A stretch of DNA of 64,000 nucleotides from Desulfobacteraceae bacterium Eth-SRB2 (GTDB lineage Bacteria; Desulfobacterota; Desulfobacteria; Desulfobacterales; UBA11574): the NCBI GenBank assembly GCA_004193595.1, contig RPGQ01000007.1:1-64000 (forward strand), read 5' to 3'. Numbering within the stretch: the stretch's first letter is position 1; the number at the start of each line of letters is the position of its first letter. Shown in pieces: positions 1-8,613 of this stretch. A model generated the notes under the pieces. That model was not told the DNA's origin, made no database searches, and worked only from the letters and a program-made list of their open reading frames with translations. The position numbers and the translations under genes were made by a program.

Positions 1-122
1 AAAAAGGGGTTTCTTCCATTACTCCACCACTCCAATACTCCAGTACTCCGTAAATTGTTAAATGCCGGCAAACTAAATCCCCTCTGGGGATAATCAAAGC
101 CGGGCCCTCTGGACCCGGATCT
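1..122. repeat. Interspersed repeat, copy 1 (window edge)
   Basis: This stretch is nearly identical to 9726..9847, with only about two mismatches. It contains iterated words of the type ACTCCAGTACTCC and a strong hairpin (CCGGGCCC/GGACCCGG, about 100-118) just past the tupC stop. The element is cut by the window edge. It could help terminate tupC transcription, but no clear T-run follows the stem. Confidence 0.8.
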
Positions 123-1148
123 TTACTCGATGGCTTGAATCGCTTGGGGTGGGATGTAATACTTTATCGTATCGCCGACGAATATTTGGTTATGGCGATA
201 AGTTTTTTCAGTCATTAATAAAGCTAACCCAACTCCTGAGTCAACAACAACCCGAATCTTTGAATTTTCATCCATGACTTGACGTACAATCCCGTGTAAT
301 ACATTAACCGAAAATTGCTTCCCGGCTTTTCTGAAAAGTTGGATCTGGTTTGGATCGATAAGAACCCTTACTCTGTCTGTAGCAGTGTTTATCTTCTGTG
401 CGGTCATAAGCAATGATATATTCGGGTGGATAACGCATCTTGTCTCTCCAGGGCTGTTAAGATCTAGAACCGCTGAAAAGACATTCTCGTAACCGGCATC
501 TATGAGTCTGCCCTGATCCAGAACCAGGGTTTGATCTGCAATGGTCCCGGCCTGTGTGCGATCATGAGTCGTAAACACGATGGTCATTCCCTTTGTTTGG
601 TTGATTCGTTTAAGAATATTTAGAATGATTGCCTGGTTCTCAACATCTACACTGGATGTGGGCTCATCGCACAAAAAAATCCGTGGGGATAGCGCTAATG
701 CCCTGGCTAAAGCCACCCGCTGGGTTTCACCTCCGGAAAGTTTATGGGCCTGAGCCAACGCAAAATCGCGCATTCCCACCAAATCCAAAGCCTCTTGGAT
801 CATACGAGTCCTTTTACGTTTAGAAATTTTTCTGACTTTGAGGCCAAATTCTAAATTTTTCAATACCGTGGTTGTAAACAAGATCGGGAATTGATCAACC
901 ATTATTACGTCCCGGCGCAGGGCCTGTAGTTCCGACTCAATAAATCGGACCGGCTTGGAACGGTAGTAGATATTCCCGCCGGATGGTGGCTCCAAAAAGC
1001 CGAGGATATTCAATAGGGTTGTTTTACCCGCTCCGTTAGGTCCCAATAGGGAATAGATACGATTTTCCTGGATCTTCAAATTGGGGATGTCTAAAACGGT
1101 TCTTCCGTCATAGATTTTCGTAAGCTGGTTTAACTCATAAACCGTCAT
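123..1148 (-). CDS. tupC: Tungstate/molybdate-type ABC transporter ATPase
   Basis: This is the cytoplasmic ATPase that powers oxyanion import. Visible motifs are Walker A GPNGAGKT near residue 36, signature LSGGE near 138, Walker B IFLCDEP near 158 and a switch His in TTHD. About 110 residues follow the nucleotide-binding domain and resemble the extra C-terminal (TOBE-like) region of TupC/ModC-type ATPases. The start overlaps the permease stop by 4 bp, so the two are translationally coupled. The tungstate assignment rests mainly on the neighbouring TupA-like binding protein; molybdate cannot be excluded. Tungsten enzymes are common in anaerobes of this type. Confidence 0.88.
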   Translation of the reverse strand: MTVYELNQLTKIYDGRTVLDIPNLKIQENRIYSLLGPNGAGKTTLLNILGFLEPPSGGNIYYRSKPVRFIESELQALRRDVIMVDQFPILFTTTVLKNLEFGLKVRKISKRKRTRMIQEALDLVGMRDFALAQAHKLSGGETQRVALARALALSPRIFLCDEPTSSVDVENQAIILNILKRINQTKGMTIVFTTHDRTQAGTIADQTLVLDQGRLIDAGYENVFSAVLDLNSPGETRCVIHPNISLLMTAQKINTATDRVRVLIDPNQIQLFRKAGKQFSVNVLHGIVRQVMDENSKIRVVVDSGVGLALLMTEKTYRHNQIFVGDTIKYYIPPQAIQAIE

Positions 1149-1840
1149 GCTCGGCTTCTTCCTTGAAAAAAGTGAAACAGCATATTCATACCAAAGCTGA
1201 TTCCCAGTAATATGATTCCTAATGCAATGGAAAGGATGAATGCCCCCTTGTCATATTCCAGGGCCATGGCCGTGGTCATGGTTCGGGTAAATCCTTTGAT
1301 ATTCCCACCAAGCATCATGCTGATTCCAACTTCCGAAATTACCCGGCCGAAAGCTGCAATGATCGCTGCAATAACTCCGAAGCGGGCTTCCCGGAAGATG
1401 ATCCATGCGGTTTGAATCCGGTTCGCACCCAGCGTCATGGCGGTCTTGCGATAGCGATCATCGATACGGTTGATGGCCGCAATGGTAAACACCGTGACAA
1501 CCGGGATAATCAGAATCACTTGGCCGATAATAATTGCTTTTTGGGTGTAGAGTAAATCAAAAGGCCCGAATATGCCTCTCCGGGAAATGAATGTGTAGAC
1601 AAAAAGGCCAATAACCACCGTGGGCAAAGCCAACAACGTGTTGAGAACCGTAATCACCATTCCCTTGCCGGGAAACGCTTCAAAGGCCATAGTAAATCCT
1701 GCCGGCACACCCACAATCCCGGCGATTAGCGTCGAGGCTATGCTCACCTTTAGAGACACTCCTACGATGAAGATCATTTCGGCATCAAAAGAAAAGATAA
1801 GAAAAAAAGCCGAAATAAAACTGTCAATCAAAAGATCCAT
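1145..1840 (-). CDS. tupB: Tungstate ABC transporter permease
   Basis: This is an inner-membrane permease with five to six hydrophobic segments and the motif SEVGISMMLGGNI, characteristic of the TupB branch of the ModB/CysT-like permeases. The reading frame extends upstream to 1921, but those 27 residues are basic and unlike the family. I chose the internal ATG at 1840, giving 231 aa, close to the usual length; neither start has a strong ribosome-binding site. It lies between tupA and tupC in a tight operon and overlaps tupC by 4 bp. Confidence 0.85.
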   Translation of the reverse strand: MDLLIDSFISAFFLIFSFDAEMIFIVGVSLKVSIASTLIAGIVGVPAGFTMAFEAFPGKGMVITVLNTLLALPTVVIGLFVYTFISRRGIFGPFDLLYTQKAIIIGQVILIIPVVTVFTIAAINRIDDRYRKTAMTLGANRIQTAWIIFREARFGVIAAIIAAFGRVISEVGISMMLGGNIKGFTRTMTTAMALEYDKGAFILSIALGIILLGISFGMNMLFHFFQGRSRA

Positions 1841-1933
1841 AGTATTTAATCTCGGAAGTCGGGGTGTTTTTCTTATAACGCTTGGAAAATATTGAATCGA
1901 AAAAACTCCCCGATTCCTCATTTAAGATGCCGA

Positions 1934-2830
1934 TCATTTAATGGCATCCGGGTAAAACAGCTGTTTATCGATAAGGCGGTAGTTGGCAATCACCGACTGA
2001 CCCTTTTTCGATACCAGCCATTGGGCAAACGCATGGGCCAGTTCGTAATTCACATGGGGATGTTTTTTTGGGTTAATCGGTATAACCCCGTAGGGATTGG
2101 CCAAGATTGGATCTCCTTCACAAAGAACATTCAATGCCAAGGGAATATCCCGACCATACTTGTATTTTATAAAGGTTCCCCTGTCCGCCAAGGTATAAGC
2201 CTTCTTTTCATCAGCAACGGTCAGGGTTTTTCCCATACCCTGTCCAATGGACAGATACCATTGGCCCGATCCCGCAGGATGGACAAAAGTAATTTCTCTT
2301 TTTTTTCCTTTTTTTATGATTTTATCTGTTTTTTTCTCAAGAGGTATTCCGCTTGCTTTCCAGAGAGTTTGTTCCTTGGTATGGGTGCCGCTGTCGTCAC
2401 CGCGTGATATAAAAGTTGACTTGGCGCCGGCGATTTTTTTCAGCGCCTCGGCGGCACTGATCAAACCTTTTATCCCCGCCGGATCATTTGACGGGCCCAA
2501 AATGACAAAATCATTGTGCATGACCGCATATCGTTTTGTACCGTAACCTTCCTGAATAAACTTTTCTTCCCTGGCCTTGGCATGGACAAAGATAATATCC
2601 ACATTACCGTCCATACCGTCTCGAATGGCCGCTCCGGTTCCCTTGGCAATCACCTTAACTTTAATCCCCGTGTCCTTTTCCAATTCCGGCAACAGGACGT
2701 CGAGAAGTCCTGAAGCCTGAGTGCTCGTTGTCGTGGACATTTTTAAAATTTTTTCTCCACTCATTGCGACATCCCAAGAAAAAGTGATGATCAGAGTGAT
2801 GCAGCATAACGCTGCCAAAAATTGTTTCAT
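1934..2830 (-). CDS. tupA: Tungstate-binding periplasmic protein
   Basis: This is the solute-binding component. An N-terminal signal peptide (hydrophobic stretch within residues 4-22) is followed by the family hallmark TTTSTQASGLLDVLLP, where the early Thr/Ser residues bind the oxyanion. Further TupA motifs are GTGAAIRDGMDGNVDIIFVHA and SRGDDSGTHTKE. The length of 298 aa is slightly above the usual 270 or so. The start is supported by AAAAGGAGG 6 nt upstream of ATG. It is the first gene of tupA-tupB-tupC and probably carries the operon promoter upstream. Confidence 0.92.
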   Translation of the reverse strand: MKQFLAALCCITLIITFSWDVAMSGEKILKMSTTTSTQASGLLDVLLPELEKDTGIKVKVIAKGTGAAIRDGMDGNVDIIFVHAKAREEKFIQEGYGTKRYAVMHNDFVILGPSNDPAGIKGLISAAEALKKIAGAKSTFISRGDDSGTHTKEQTLWKASGIPLEKKTDKIIKKGKKREITFVHPAGSGQWYLSIGQGMGKTLTVADEKKAYTLADRGTFIKYKYGRDIPLALNVLCEGDPILANPYGVIPINPKKHPHVNYELAHAFAQWLVSKKGQSVIANYRLIDKQLFYPDAIK

Positions 2831-3282
2831 GTTTTCCTCCTTTTAACTCAATTAAATGAAATTAAAACCGGTTGCCCTTGGATCTTAAATTTTTGCTGGC
2901 CTTGGGGGAAAAACATTTTTCCTTAAAGACTCACATGATAGACGGTTTTTTCTTCCGCTAATTTTGTAAAGCCGTTTTCGTGAAGTGTCTCCAAAAAAGC
3001 AAAAGACCCAACCAACACCCATTCGGTCGTATTATATATATCTCAAAATCCATAAAAAATCAAAAGGGCAATTCCTATAAAAAAAATTGCCTCTATTGAA
3101 AAAAGATTTCACAACAAAATAACGGCGCTTATATCGGGGGTCCCGGCAGGCATTCAAAGGTCGGATAATAAAAAGCAGGGGCATTGAACAATGCTTCTAA
3201 TTTAACGTCTCGAAAATTCTATAACTTTTTGAAAATACAATTTATCATCTATTATCACATATCATCACTCTTTCCTGTTTTT
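2831..3282 (-). other. Intergenic region upstream of tupA with a possible gene remnant
   Basis: No complete gene is seen. On the minus strand, 2923..3042 is open for 39 codons and reads like real protein (GSFAFLETLHENGFTKLAEE...), but it lacks an ATG and a ribosome-binding site, so it may be the tail of a decayed gene. At about 3206 lies a copy of the scattered motif AACGTCTCGAAAATTCTA. The tupA promoter should lie here, but I cannot place it securely. Confidence 0.4.
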
Positions 3283-3546
3283 TTAGTTTTTCAAACCATC
3301 CTCGGTTAAACACCATTTCAAAGAAGTACACAGATACCGGGCCTGTGTTATTTGAGTGACAATGTATTTTTTGATATGAGGTTTATAATAATCATAGCCT
3401 GTAAATCCGCACATGGAAATAATAAAAACGATTATAAATGTTCCCAGTATTTTTATTATTTTTTTCCTTTTGGCTTGTTTTTGGTTTTTCTTTATTTTAT
3501 CCTTTAGTTCCGAATCTATTGGGCTTAAATGGCTAAGGTCATGCAT
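3283..3546 (-). CDS. Small single-pass membrane protein, unknown
   Basis: This is an 87-residue protein. It has a charged, Lys-rich N-terminal third (DKIKKNQKQAKRKK), one hydrophobic segment at about residues 33-50 (GTFIIVFIISMCGFTGY) and a short tail ending KWCLTEDGL. The basic residues before the helix predict a cytoplasmic N terminus. AGAGGAAA precedes the ATG at normal spacing. I do not recognise the family. It is isolated between repeat elements, and the evidence is only the coherent composition and the start site. Confidence 0.55.
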   Translation of the reverse strand: MHDLSHLSPIDSELKDKIKKNQKQAKRKKIIKILGTFIIVFIISMCGFTGYDYYKPHIKKYIVTQITQARYLCTSLKWCLTEDGLKN

Positions 3547-3572
3547 GGTTTCCTCTTCTACTCATCCAGCAC

Positions 3573-3760
3573 GAGTGTAAATCAAGACTGTTGTTTGCTA
3601 AGATTGGTATGGCTATTTAGTTTTAGGTGTCAGGTGTCAGGAATGATGAACAGAAGCGCTGGAACCTGACACCTGACACCTGACACCTAAAGAAGGCTTC
3701 GAAGCCACGGTTTGTCAGTAGAAAGGCATCAGCGTTTACCAACGGTCTTGATTTCCACCC
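3573..3760. mobile_element. MITE-like element, IVS-protein family, short copy
   Basis: This 188 bp element is bounded by inverted ends of the form GTGTAAATCAAGAC / GTCTTGATTTCCACCC. The left end continues into TGTTGTTTGCTAAGATTG and the right end into GGCATCAGCGTTTACCAAC. The interior is reduced to inverted arms made of AGGTGTCAGG words. Larger or partial copies lie at 8614, 16664 and 28062; two of those retain pieces of a four-helix-bundle protein gene, so this looks like an internal-deletion derivative. Confidence 0.75.
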
Positions 3761-3883
3761 ATACAGCACTCTGTATCGTCACTCTGTACAGTTCTTTCTT
3801 TTCTCATGCCTTGATCTTGAACAAAAATCCTCATTTATGGATGGACACTATCTATAATACTTAATTTTTTTGATGATTAACAA

Positions 3884-4144
3884 TTAATCGGAATATGTTT
3901 GCAAACTTTTCAAGCTCTCGGCTTCGAAACATGCTTTGGCCAACTGTAATGTATGATAATCCATTTCAAAATCATCCCAGCCTAAAAAATGTAATCGTTT
4001 GTTTATCTGTAAATGATTCATATCTGGATTATCTAACAGACAACTTTTCAAACTCGAGATGAACCCCGAAATTATGCTTTTTCCCATCCCCTTTTTTTCC
4101 AATCGATGTATTAGAATTTGCTTATGTTGACTTAAAGAGTACAT
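3884..4144 (-). CDS. Small conserved-looking hypothetical protein
   Basis: This soluble protein has about 86 residues. The first half is basic (SQHKQILIHRLEKKGMGKSI) and the second half carries the distinctive stretch LHFLGWDDFEMDYHTLQLAKACFE. No transmembrane segment or known catalytic motif is visible. A GTG at 4150 would add two residues; ATG at 4144 is preferred. A sigma-54-like promoter sits about 95 bp upstream (4237..4252), the same arrangement as the STAS-like gene at 10274, so the two may be co-regulated. Function unknown. Confidence 0.65.
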   Translation of the reverse strand: MYSLSQHKQILIHRLEKKGMGKSIISGFISSLKSCLLDNPDMNHLQINKRLHFLGWDDFEMDYHTLQLAKACFEAESLKSLQTYSD

Positions 4145-4236
4145 TATCACCGTCTTTATACAGGAGAAACCGATTTTTCAAAATGCTGTTAATAATACTG
4201 GGGCACATCTTTATTTTGCAGTATTCAAGTATTATA

Positions 4237-4252
4237 TGCAAAGATCATGCAA
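4237..4252 (-). promoter_or_regulatory. Candidate sigma-54 promoter
   Basis: On the minus strand it reads TTGCATG-N4-TTGCA, compared with the sigma-54 consensus TGGCACG-N4-TTGCW, and the spacing is exact. It lies upstream of the 3884..4144 gene. The same box recurs upstream of the 10274 gene. Confidence 0.5.
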
Positions 4253-4479
4253 AATCAATTAGTTGAATAATAACCACTTAGATATTAAATAGTTACGCGA
4301 ATTGTATGGCAAGCAAAGCAGGGTTAATTTAGGGCAAACCATTTGAAATTGTGTGATAAACTACATAAAATCTATGTAAATATTTTCATATTTGGGGTCC
4401 TTGCAAAGAAAAGACAATCATGGAAACATCCCGGGATAAACAGGAGGGTCTTTATTGGTTCTATGTAAGATTATTTCTT

Positions 4480-4655
4480 GACGGCCTCGTAAAAAGTCCA
4501 ACTTCTGCGTTGTGCTGCATTTCGCAATCATTCAACGTACGAAAAGTACGCCTCATGATTACAAAATTTGTACGCCTTTTTATCCCGCCTATGTTTGGCG
4601 GGGGAGTTTGAACTTTTTACGAAACCGTCTAAATCAGACTTTTTACGAGTTCATC
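4480..4655. mobile_element. MITE with 6 bp target duplication (family GACGG, copy A)
   Basis: This 176 bp element starts GACGGCCTCGTAAAAAGT and ends in nested inverted ends (ACTTTTTACGAAACCGTC, then ACTTTTTACGAGTTCATC). It is flanked by the direct repeat TTTCTT (4474-4479 and 4656-4661). The interior carries CCCGCCTATGTTTGGCGGG. Copy B at 13248..13424 is nearly identical in the opposite orientation. Confidence 0.85.
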
Positions 4656-4874
4656 TTTCTTGAATCTTGCATGAAAATTAATGACAAGGTTTAGGTTACG
4701 TGCCCTATCTTTCCGTTTCGATATAACCATATAATTTCTTTAAGATATTTGTATTTTCTTGTATTGAAAGGGAAATTGGTGTATTGAATAATTGCTGATC
4801 TAAAATATATATTGGCGATAAAATTTCTTTCATCAAGAATTGATGGAACAGACAGTAAAAAGGAGGTTTAACCA

Positions 4875-5759
4875 TTGACCGATCCATCACACGGAGCGGC
4901 CAGGCTCAGGCAATTGTTAGAAGCTCCCGAATTTATAATCATGCCATGCTGTTATGACGGCATTAGCGCAAAGCTGATTCAGCAGTGCGGTTATTCTCTT
5001 ACCTTTATGAGCGGTTTTGCGGTTTCGGCCGCACGCCTGGGATTGCCGGATACGGGGCTTATCTCCTATGCCGAAATGTTGGATCAAGGTCGTAATATCT
5101 GCTCCTCGGTTGATATCCCGGTGATTGGAGACGGGGATACCGGTTACGGTAATACGGCAAATGTCAAGCGTACGGTTCACGGGTATATCCGGGCAGGATT
5201 TGCCGGTATTATGATTGAAGACCAGCGCAGCCCAAAACGCTGTGGTCACACCATAGGCAAAGAAGTGGTTAATCGAGAAGAAGCTCTCATGCGACTGCGT
5301 GCCGTGATCGAGGCACGGGATGAAGCGCGTGATCGAGGAAAAGATGTTGTGGTGGTTGCCCGCACCGATGCACGGGACACGCACGGACTTTCTGAAGCCA
5401 TTGAAAGAGCAAAACTTTTTGTCGAGATAGGGGCTGATATTATCTTTATTGAGTCCCCTGTTTCAGAACAAGAAATGCATAGGATTTGCGTTGAGGTTGG
5501 CGGCTGCCAAATGGCGAATATGGTTGAATACGGAAAAACGCCGGTATTGCCGCCTGAGTCACTTAAGGAGATTGGGTACAAAATTGCTGCGTATCCGTTA
5601 ACGCTATTGTCTTCGGCGGTTTATGCCATGCGTGAAGCCTTGCATGATATACGTAAAGGGAAACAACCTGAACGGATACTTGATTTTACAGAGTTGCAGG
5701 CTGTGGTTGGATTTCCTGAATATGATGAAACTTTGAGGCGTCTTGAAGGTGAAAAATAG
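4875..5759 (+). CDS. Isocitrate lyase/PEP mutase superfamily protein
   Basis: This 294-residue TIM-barrel enzyme belongs to the ICL/PEPM superfamily, in the branch annotated as carboxyvinyl-carboxyphosphonate phosphorylmutase, oxaloacetate decarboxylase or methylisocitrate-lyase-like. Visible motifs are DGDTGYGN (Mg-binding acidic residues), MIEDQRSPKRCGH (the catalytic-loop Cys in K-R-C-G-H) and VVARTDARDTHG. The exact C-C or C-P bond acted on cannot be read from the sequence. The start is TTG at 4875, supported by AAGGAGG 8 nt upstream; there is no nearby in-frame ATG. It is monocistronic, flanked by a MITE and a word-repeat region. Confidence 0.88.
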   Translation: MTDPSHGAARLRQLLEAPEFIIMPCCYDGISAKLIQQCGYSLTFMSGFAVSAARLGLPDTGLISYAEMLDQGRNICSSVDIPVIGDGDTGYGNTANVKRTVHGYIRAGFAGIMIEDQRSPKRCGHTIGKEVVNREEALMRLRAVIEARDEARDRGKDVVVVARTDARDTHGLSEAIERAKLFVEIGADIIFIESPVSEQEMHRICVEVGGCQMANMVEYGKTPVLPPESLKEIGYKIAAYPLTLLSSAVYAMREALHDIRKGKQPERILDFTELQAVVGFPEYDETLRRLEGEK

Positions 5760-5817
5760 GGTCGGTTACTCTTCCTCTCTTTTAAAGGATGCCTTAACAA
5801 GTTAGCTCGTTTCGCTC

Positions 5818-6008
5818 ACAATTGGAATAATGGAACAATGGAATGCTGGAATAATGGGTTCTGGGCCTCCGGCTCGGAGAGTCTACGGCTCAGAGAGAAA
5901 ATGGAAACGTGGGTTATTGTAAAATTCATCTTGACAGAGAATTAAATAAGTGAGTAGCATCATTTTAAGATCAACATTCCAATATTCCATCATTCCAACA
6001 TTCCATGC
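5818..6008. repeat. Hairpin repeat with GGAAT(A/G)(A/T)TGGAA words
   Basis: The left arm has iterated words such as GGAATAATGGAACAATGGAA; the right arm has the complement (ATTCCAATATTCCATCATTCC), with about 120 bp between. The edges carry GTTAGCTCGTTTCGCTCAC, which recurs inverted beside the 55575 copy. The rest of 5760-6416 holds no gene. Confidence 0.75.
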
Positions 6009-6314
6009 ACTAGTTAAATATTTAAGCCTCAAAACCCTATTGTTATCAATAGATTGTAGAAATTCCGAGACCTGATTATACAGGCCGGATCATAAACTCC
6101 CTCAAAATGCTTACCCCCATGCTTGACGTCCGGGAACCGGAGGTCGAGTAGCAATAACTCGGCGAAATTTTCATCTCATTCTGTTCGCAAGGAAAATTTT
6201 GCCCGCATAACAAAGCGCTTTTCGCCTATTAAATTTCTTCACATCATTCGTCAACTTACTTAAAATACAGGTTATTATCGGCGTTTATTTAAAAGAATCT
6301 CGGCAAAACGTCTA

Positions 6315-6330
6315 TGGCATATAATCTGCA
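6315..6330 (+). promoter_or_regulatory. Candidate sigma-54 promoter of the motAB-like pair
   Basis: It reads TGGCATA-TAAT-CTGCA, with GG and GC exactly 10 bases apart as in sigma-54 promoters. It lies 87 bp upstream of the ATG at 6417. A hairpin (TGGTCC/GGACCA, 6342-6358) follows in the leader. An overlapping TATAAT could alternatively be a -10 box. Confidence 0.5.
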
Positions 6331-6416
6331 TATACTGGTAGTGGTCCGCCGAGGACCATCATGTTTAGATAAATTTTTCATAAGAAATTCATAATAGCAT
6401 CCAAAGGGTATGGTTT

Positions 6417-7256
6417 ATGATTCAAAAAATGATACTGACGGCAGGGATAATCTTATTTTTGTGTTTTGCAGTAACGATCATCGGTGAGACATCTATGATA
6501 TTGAATTTCAAAAGTGGTCTTCTCGTATTCGGAGGGACATGGATAATCGGTTTTCTATCTTTTCCCCATAAAATCCACAGGGATCTGTTCAAGACCCTGT
6601 ATGCCATGTTTCGGAACCCGGAAACAAACTACCAGAATTTAATAGAACAAATTGTAAGGCTATCCCGCATAAAAAGGATTTACGGTAAGTTTGTACTGGA
6701 GAAAGAGTCAAATAATATAGAAAATCTTTTTTTGCGTAAAGGTATTGAGTTGGTCGTGGATGGATATGATCCATATGAAATTCACAAGATCATGGAAAAA
6801 GAATATGAACTCTATTTCTCTCGCAAGGAATCGTTGATCAATATGATGGACACCTTCCAAAAACTTGCTCCGGCCATTGGTTTTGTCGGTACGATCATGG
6901 GGCTTATAGATGTGTTGGGCAATATAGGAAGTCCTTTGGAAATGGGCAGAGGAATGGCCATAGCCCTGCTTACGACCCTCTATGGTTTATTATTCGCCAA
7001 CTTTTTCTTTCTCCCTTTGTCTAAGAAACTTTCTGAACACATCAAGGCCGAATCAATACTACTTTACATTATCTTGGAGGGAGTATTAGATATTTCCAGA
7101 GATAAAAATTCCACGGGCGTTGCATACCGATTGCAATCTTATATACGGAATTATCAAGGTGTTAATGAAAATGTTCCGGAATATCCGGATCGCAAGGGAC
7201 AACCGGTTCCTCTTTCTCCCCTGCAAAAACTGACGGCGAAAAAAGAAAATGCTTAA
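6417..7256 (+). CDS. MotA/TolQ/ExbB-type proton channel subunit
   Basis: This is a 279-residue inner-membrane protein. Two N-terminal hydrophobic segments (about residues 5-25 and 33-50), a cytoplasmic helical region, then two further membrane segments in the diagnostic stretch FQKLAPAIGFVGTIMGLIDVLG and MAIALLTTLYGLLFANFFFLP give the MotA topology. It should form the pentameric part of an ion-driven stator with the downstream OmpA-domain protein, whose start it overlaps by 8 bp. No flagellar switch or rotor genes are adjacent, so it could serve flagella encoded elsewhere, gliding, or an envelope function. Confidence 0.85.
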   Translation: MIQKMILTAGIILFLCFAVTIIGETSMILNFKSGLLVFGGTWIIGFLSFPHKIHRDLFKTLYAMFRNPETNYQNLIEQIVRLSRIKRIYGKFVLEKESNNIENLFLRKGIELVVDGYDPYEIHKIMEKEYELYFSRKESLINMMDTFQKLAPAIGFVGTIMGLIDVLGNIGSPLEMGRGMAIALLTTLYGLLFANFFFLPLSKKLSEHIKAESILLYIILEGVLDISRDKNSTGVAYRLQSYIRNYQGVNENVPEYPDRKGQPVPLSPLQKLTAKKENA

Positions 7257-8055
7257 GCTTGACCGGCAAGAACTCAAGGATCGTCTTGAATTATCCGAGA
7301 GAAAGAGAATCCAGCTACAGAAGAAAATGGTCGCCCAAAAAACCATTGGGGAGGAAGCACCGCTTTGGACTATGGTAGACCTCATGACGCTTCTTCTGAT
7401 ATTTTTCATCTTTCTGTATTCGCCATATGTCAAAGGATCATTATCCGCTTCGAACAATCCTCCGGAAGACAAATCCACGGTTCAGATCGAAACTCCGCCT
7501 GCCTCTCAGCAAACCACAGATATGAAAACCGTTGTTCAACCTGACCTTGCCCAACCGCCTGATCTGCCGGTACCTAGCCAAAGCAAAAAGTTAGATAAAA
7601 CAATACAGCAACTCCACCTGGAAATTCTTAACACCATGAAGGAAGTGGATAAAGACGTATTTTCCGTTCGAAGTAATCAGCATCGCCTTGTTTTTGTTCT
7701 GGGCGAACGCATTACTTTTAATGTAGGTGAAGCCAAGTTGTTGGAATCCTATAAAATTATCTTCACCCAAATTGCTAACTTCATCTCGTCAAAACCCGGA
7801 TACCAGGTTGTCGTCTCAGGCCACACGGATAATATCCCCATTAATACAGAAAAATATCCCTCTAACCTAGAACTGTCCTCAGCCCGTGCGATCAACGTGG
7901 CCAAATTTTTAATCGACAGCGGCGTTTCTCCCCACCGAGTGTCCATCCAAGGGTTTTCAGAGTATCGCCCGCTGTTTGAAAACACCTCGCTGAAAAGCCA
8001 GCAGGCGAACCGTCGGGTGGAAATAGCATTGATTAAAGAACAAAACCGGACGTAA
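7249..8055 (+). CDS. MotB-like stator protein with OmpA domain
   Basis: This is a 268-residue partner of the MotA-like protein. A cytoplasmic N terminus precedes one membrane helix at about residues 40-62 that contains the proton-carrying Asp in TMVDLMTLLLIFFIFLYS. A Pro/Gln-rich linker (about 65-115) follows, then a C-terminal OmpA/MotB peptidoglycan-binding domain with VSGHTDNIPI and NRRVEIAL. Together the pair converts proton or sodium flow into torque or force anchored to the cell wall. It is translationally coupled to the upstream gene by an 8 bp overlap. The C-terminal domain is complete. Confidence 0.87.
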   Translation: MLKLDRQELKDRLELSERKRIQLQKKMVAQKTIGEEAPLWTMVDLMTLLLIFFIFLYSPYVKGSLSASNNPPEDKSTVQIETPPASQQTTDMKTVVQPDLAQPPDLPVPSQSKKLDKTIQQLHLEILNTMKEVDKDVFSVRSNQHRLVFVLGERITFNVGEAKLLESYKIIFTQIANFISSKPGYQVVVSGHTDNIPINTEKYPSNLELSSARAINVAKFLIDSGVSPHRVSIQGFSEYRPLFENTSLKSQQANRRVEIALIKEQNRT

Positions 8056-8096
8056 AAATCCGGGTCCGGCCGGAGGCTTCTTAAAACCTAACCCGG

Positions 8097-8172
8097 ATAA
8101 ACAGGAAATAACAAATCACAAGCATCAAATCTCAAATAAATTCCAAACTGCAAACTCCAAATTCTAAATAAG
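8097..8172. repeat. Word repeat of CAAATCTCAAATTCCAAA type
   Basis: This is a short array of degenerate words (CAAATC, CAAATA, CCAAAC, CAAATT). It is preceded by ACCTAACCCGGATAAACAGG, a scaffold also found just past the stops of glnA and ilvB. It is noncoding. Confidence 0.55.
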
Positions 8173-8196
8173 ATCCAAAGCCATTGGTTTGTTTTT

Positions 8197-8376
8197 TTAT
8201 TTCTCGGAAGATTTTTGGCAGATGGAGGTTTTTGGGCCAAGACAGACGGTGCACCTATCATCACTGCACAACTGGCAAAAATAGCAGTCTTTGCACGGAT
8301 GCTTTTTCAAGCTTTCCTGTTGTTTTTCAGGAGCATAAACTTTTCCCTTTAATCCGGGTACTGAAACAAATTTCAT
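8197..8376 (-). CDS. Cys-rich small protein, probable metal-binding
   Basis: This is a 59-residue protein. After a short N-terminal part (FVSVPGLKGKVYAPEK) comes the cysteine cluster HPCKDCYFCQLCSDDRCTVC, with a later Cys in SICQK; seven cysteines in 24 residues suggest a Zn or Fe-S site. The start is an ATG with CCGGAG about 6 nt upstream. The stop is followed by the word repeat at 8097. The strong Cys pattern and good start make it a credible gene, although it is very short. It lies convergent to the motAB-like pair. I do not know a function. Confidence 0.7.
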   Translation of the reverse strand: MKFVSVPGLKGKVYAPEKQQESLKKHPCKDCYFCQLCSDDRCTVCLGPKTSICQKSSEK

Positions 8377-8613
8377 AATTCAACTCCGGCGGCAGTTTAA
8401 TAAGTTCTGTAAAATCTCAAAAAGGTCTAAAGTATTAAATGGTGATATTGACCCGGCTCCATATTTTTTTGAGAAGTTAATAAGTTGTGACTTATTCTTT
8501 TAAAATAAGAAGAAAATTGATCCGTTCAACCCCTCTCACAATGTGAGACCCATTTTTTCCTATTATATATATCATAAAAACAAAAAGGGGAAACCCTTAA
8601 AAAAAGATATGCC

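Noticed and set aside
3627..3690. AGGTGTCAGG word arrays as a CRISPR
   Set aside because: Words are contiguous and degenerate, with no unique spacers, and no cas genes are present.
8184..8378. Plus-strand 64-codon frame
   Set aside because: It is the shadow of the Cys-rich minus-strand gene, which has the better start and a meaningful Cys pattern.
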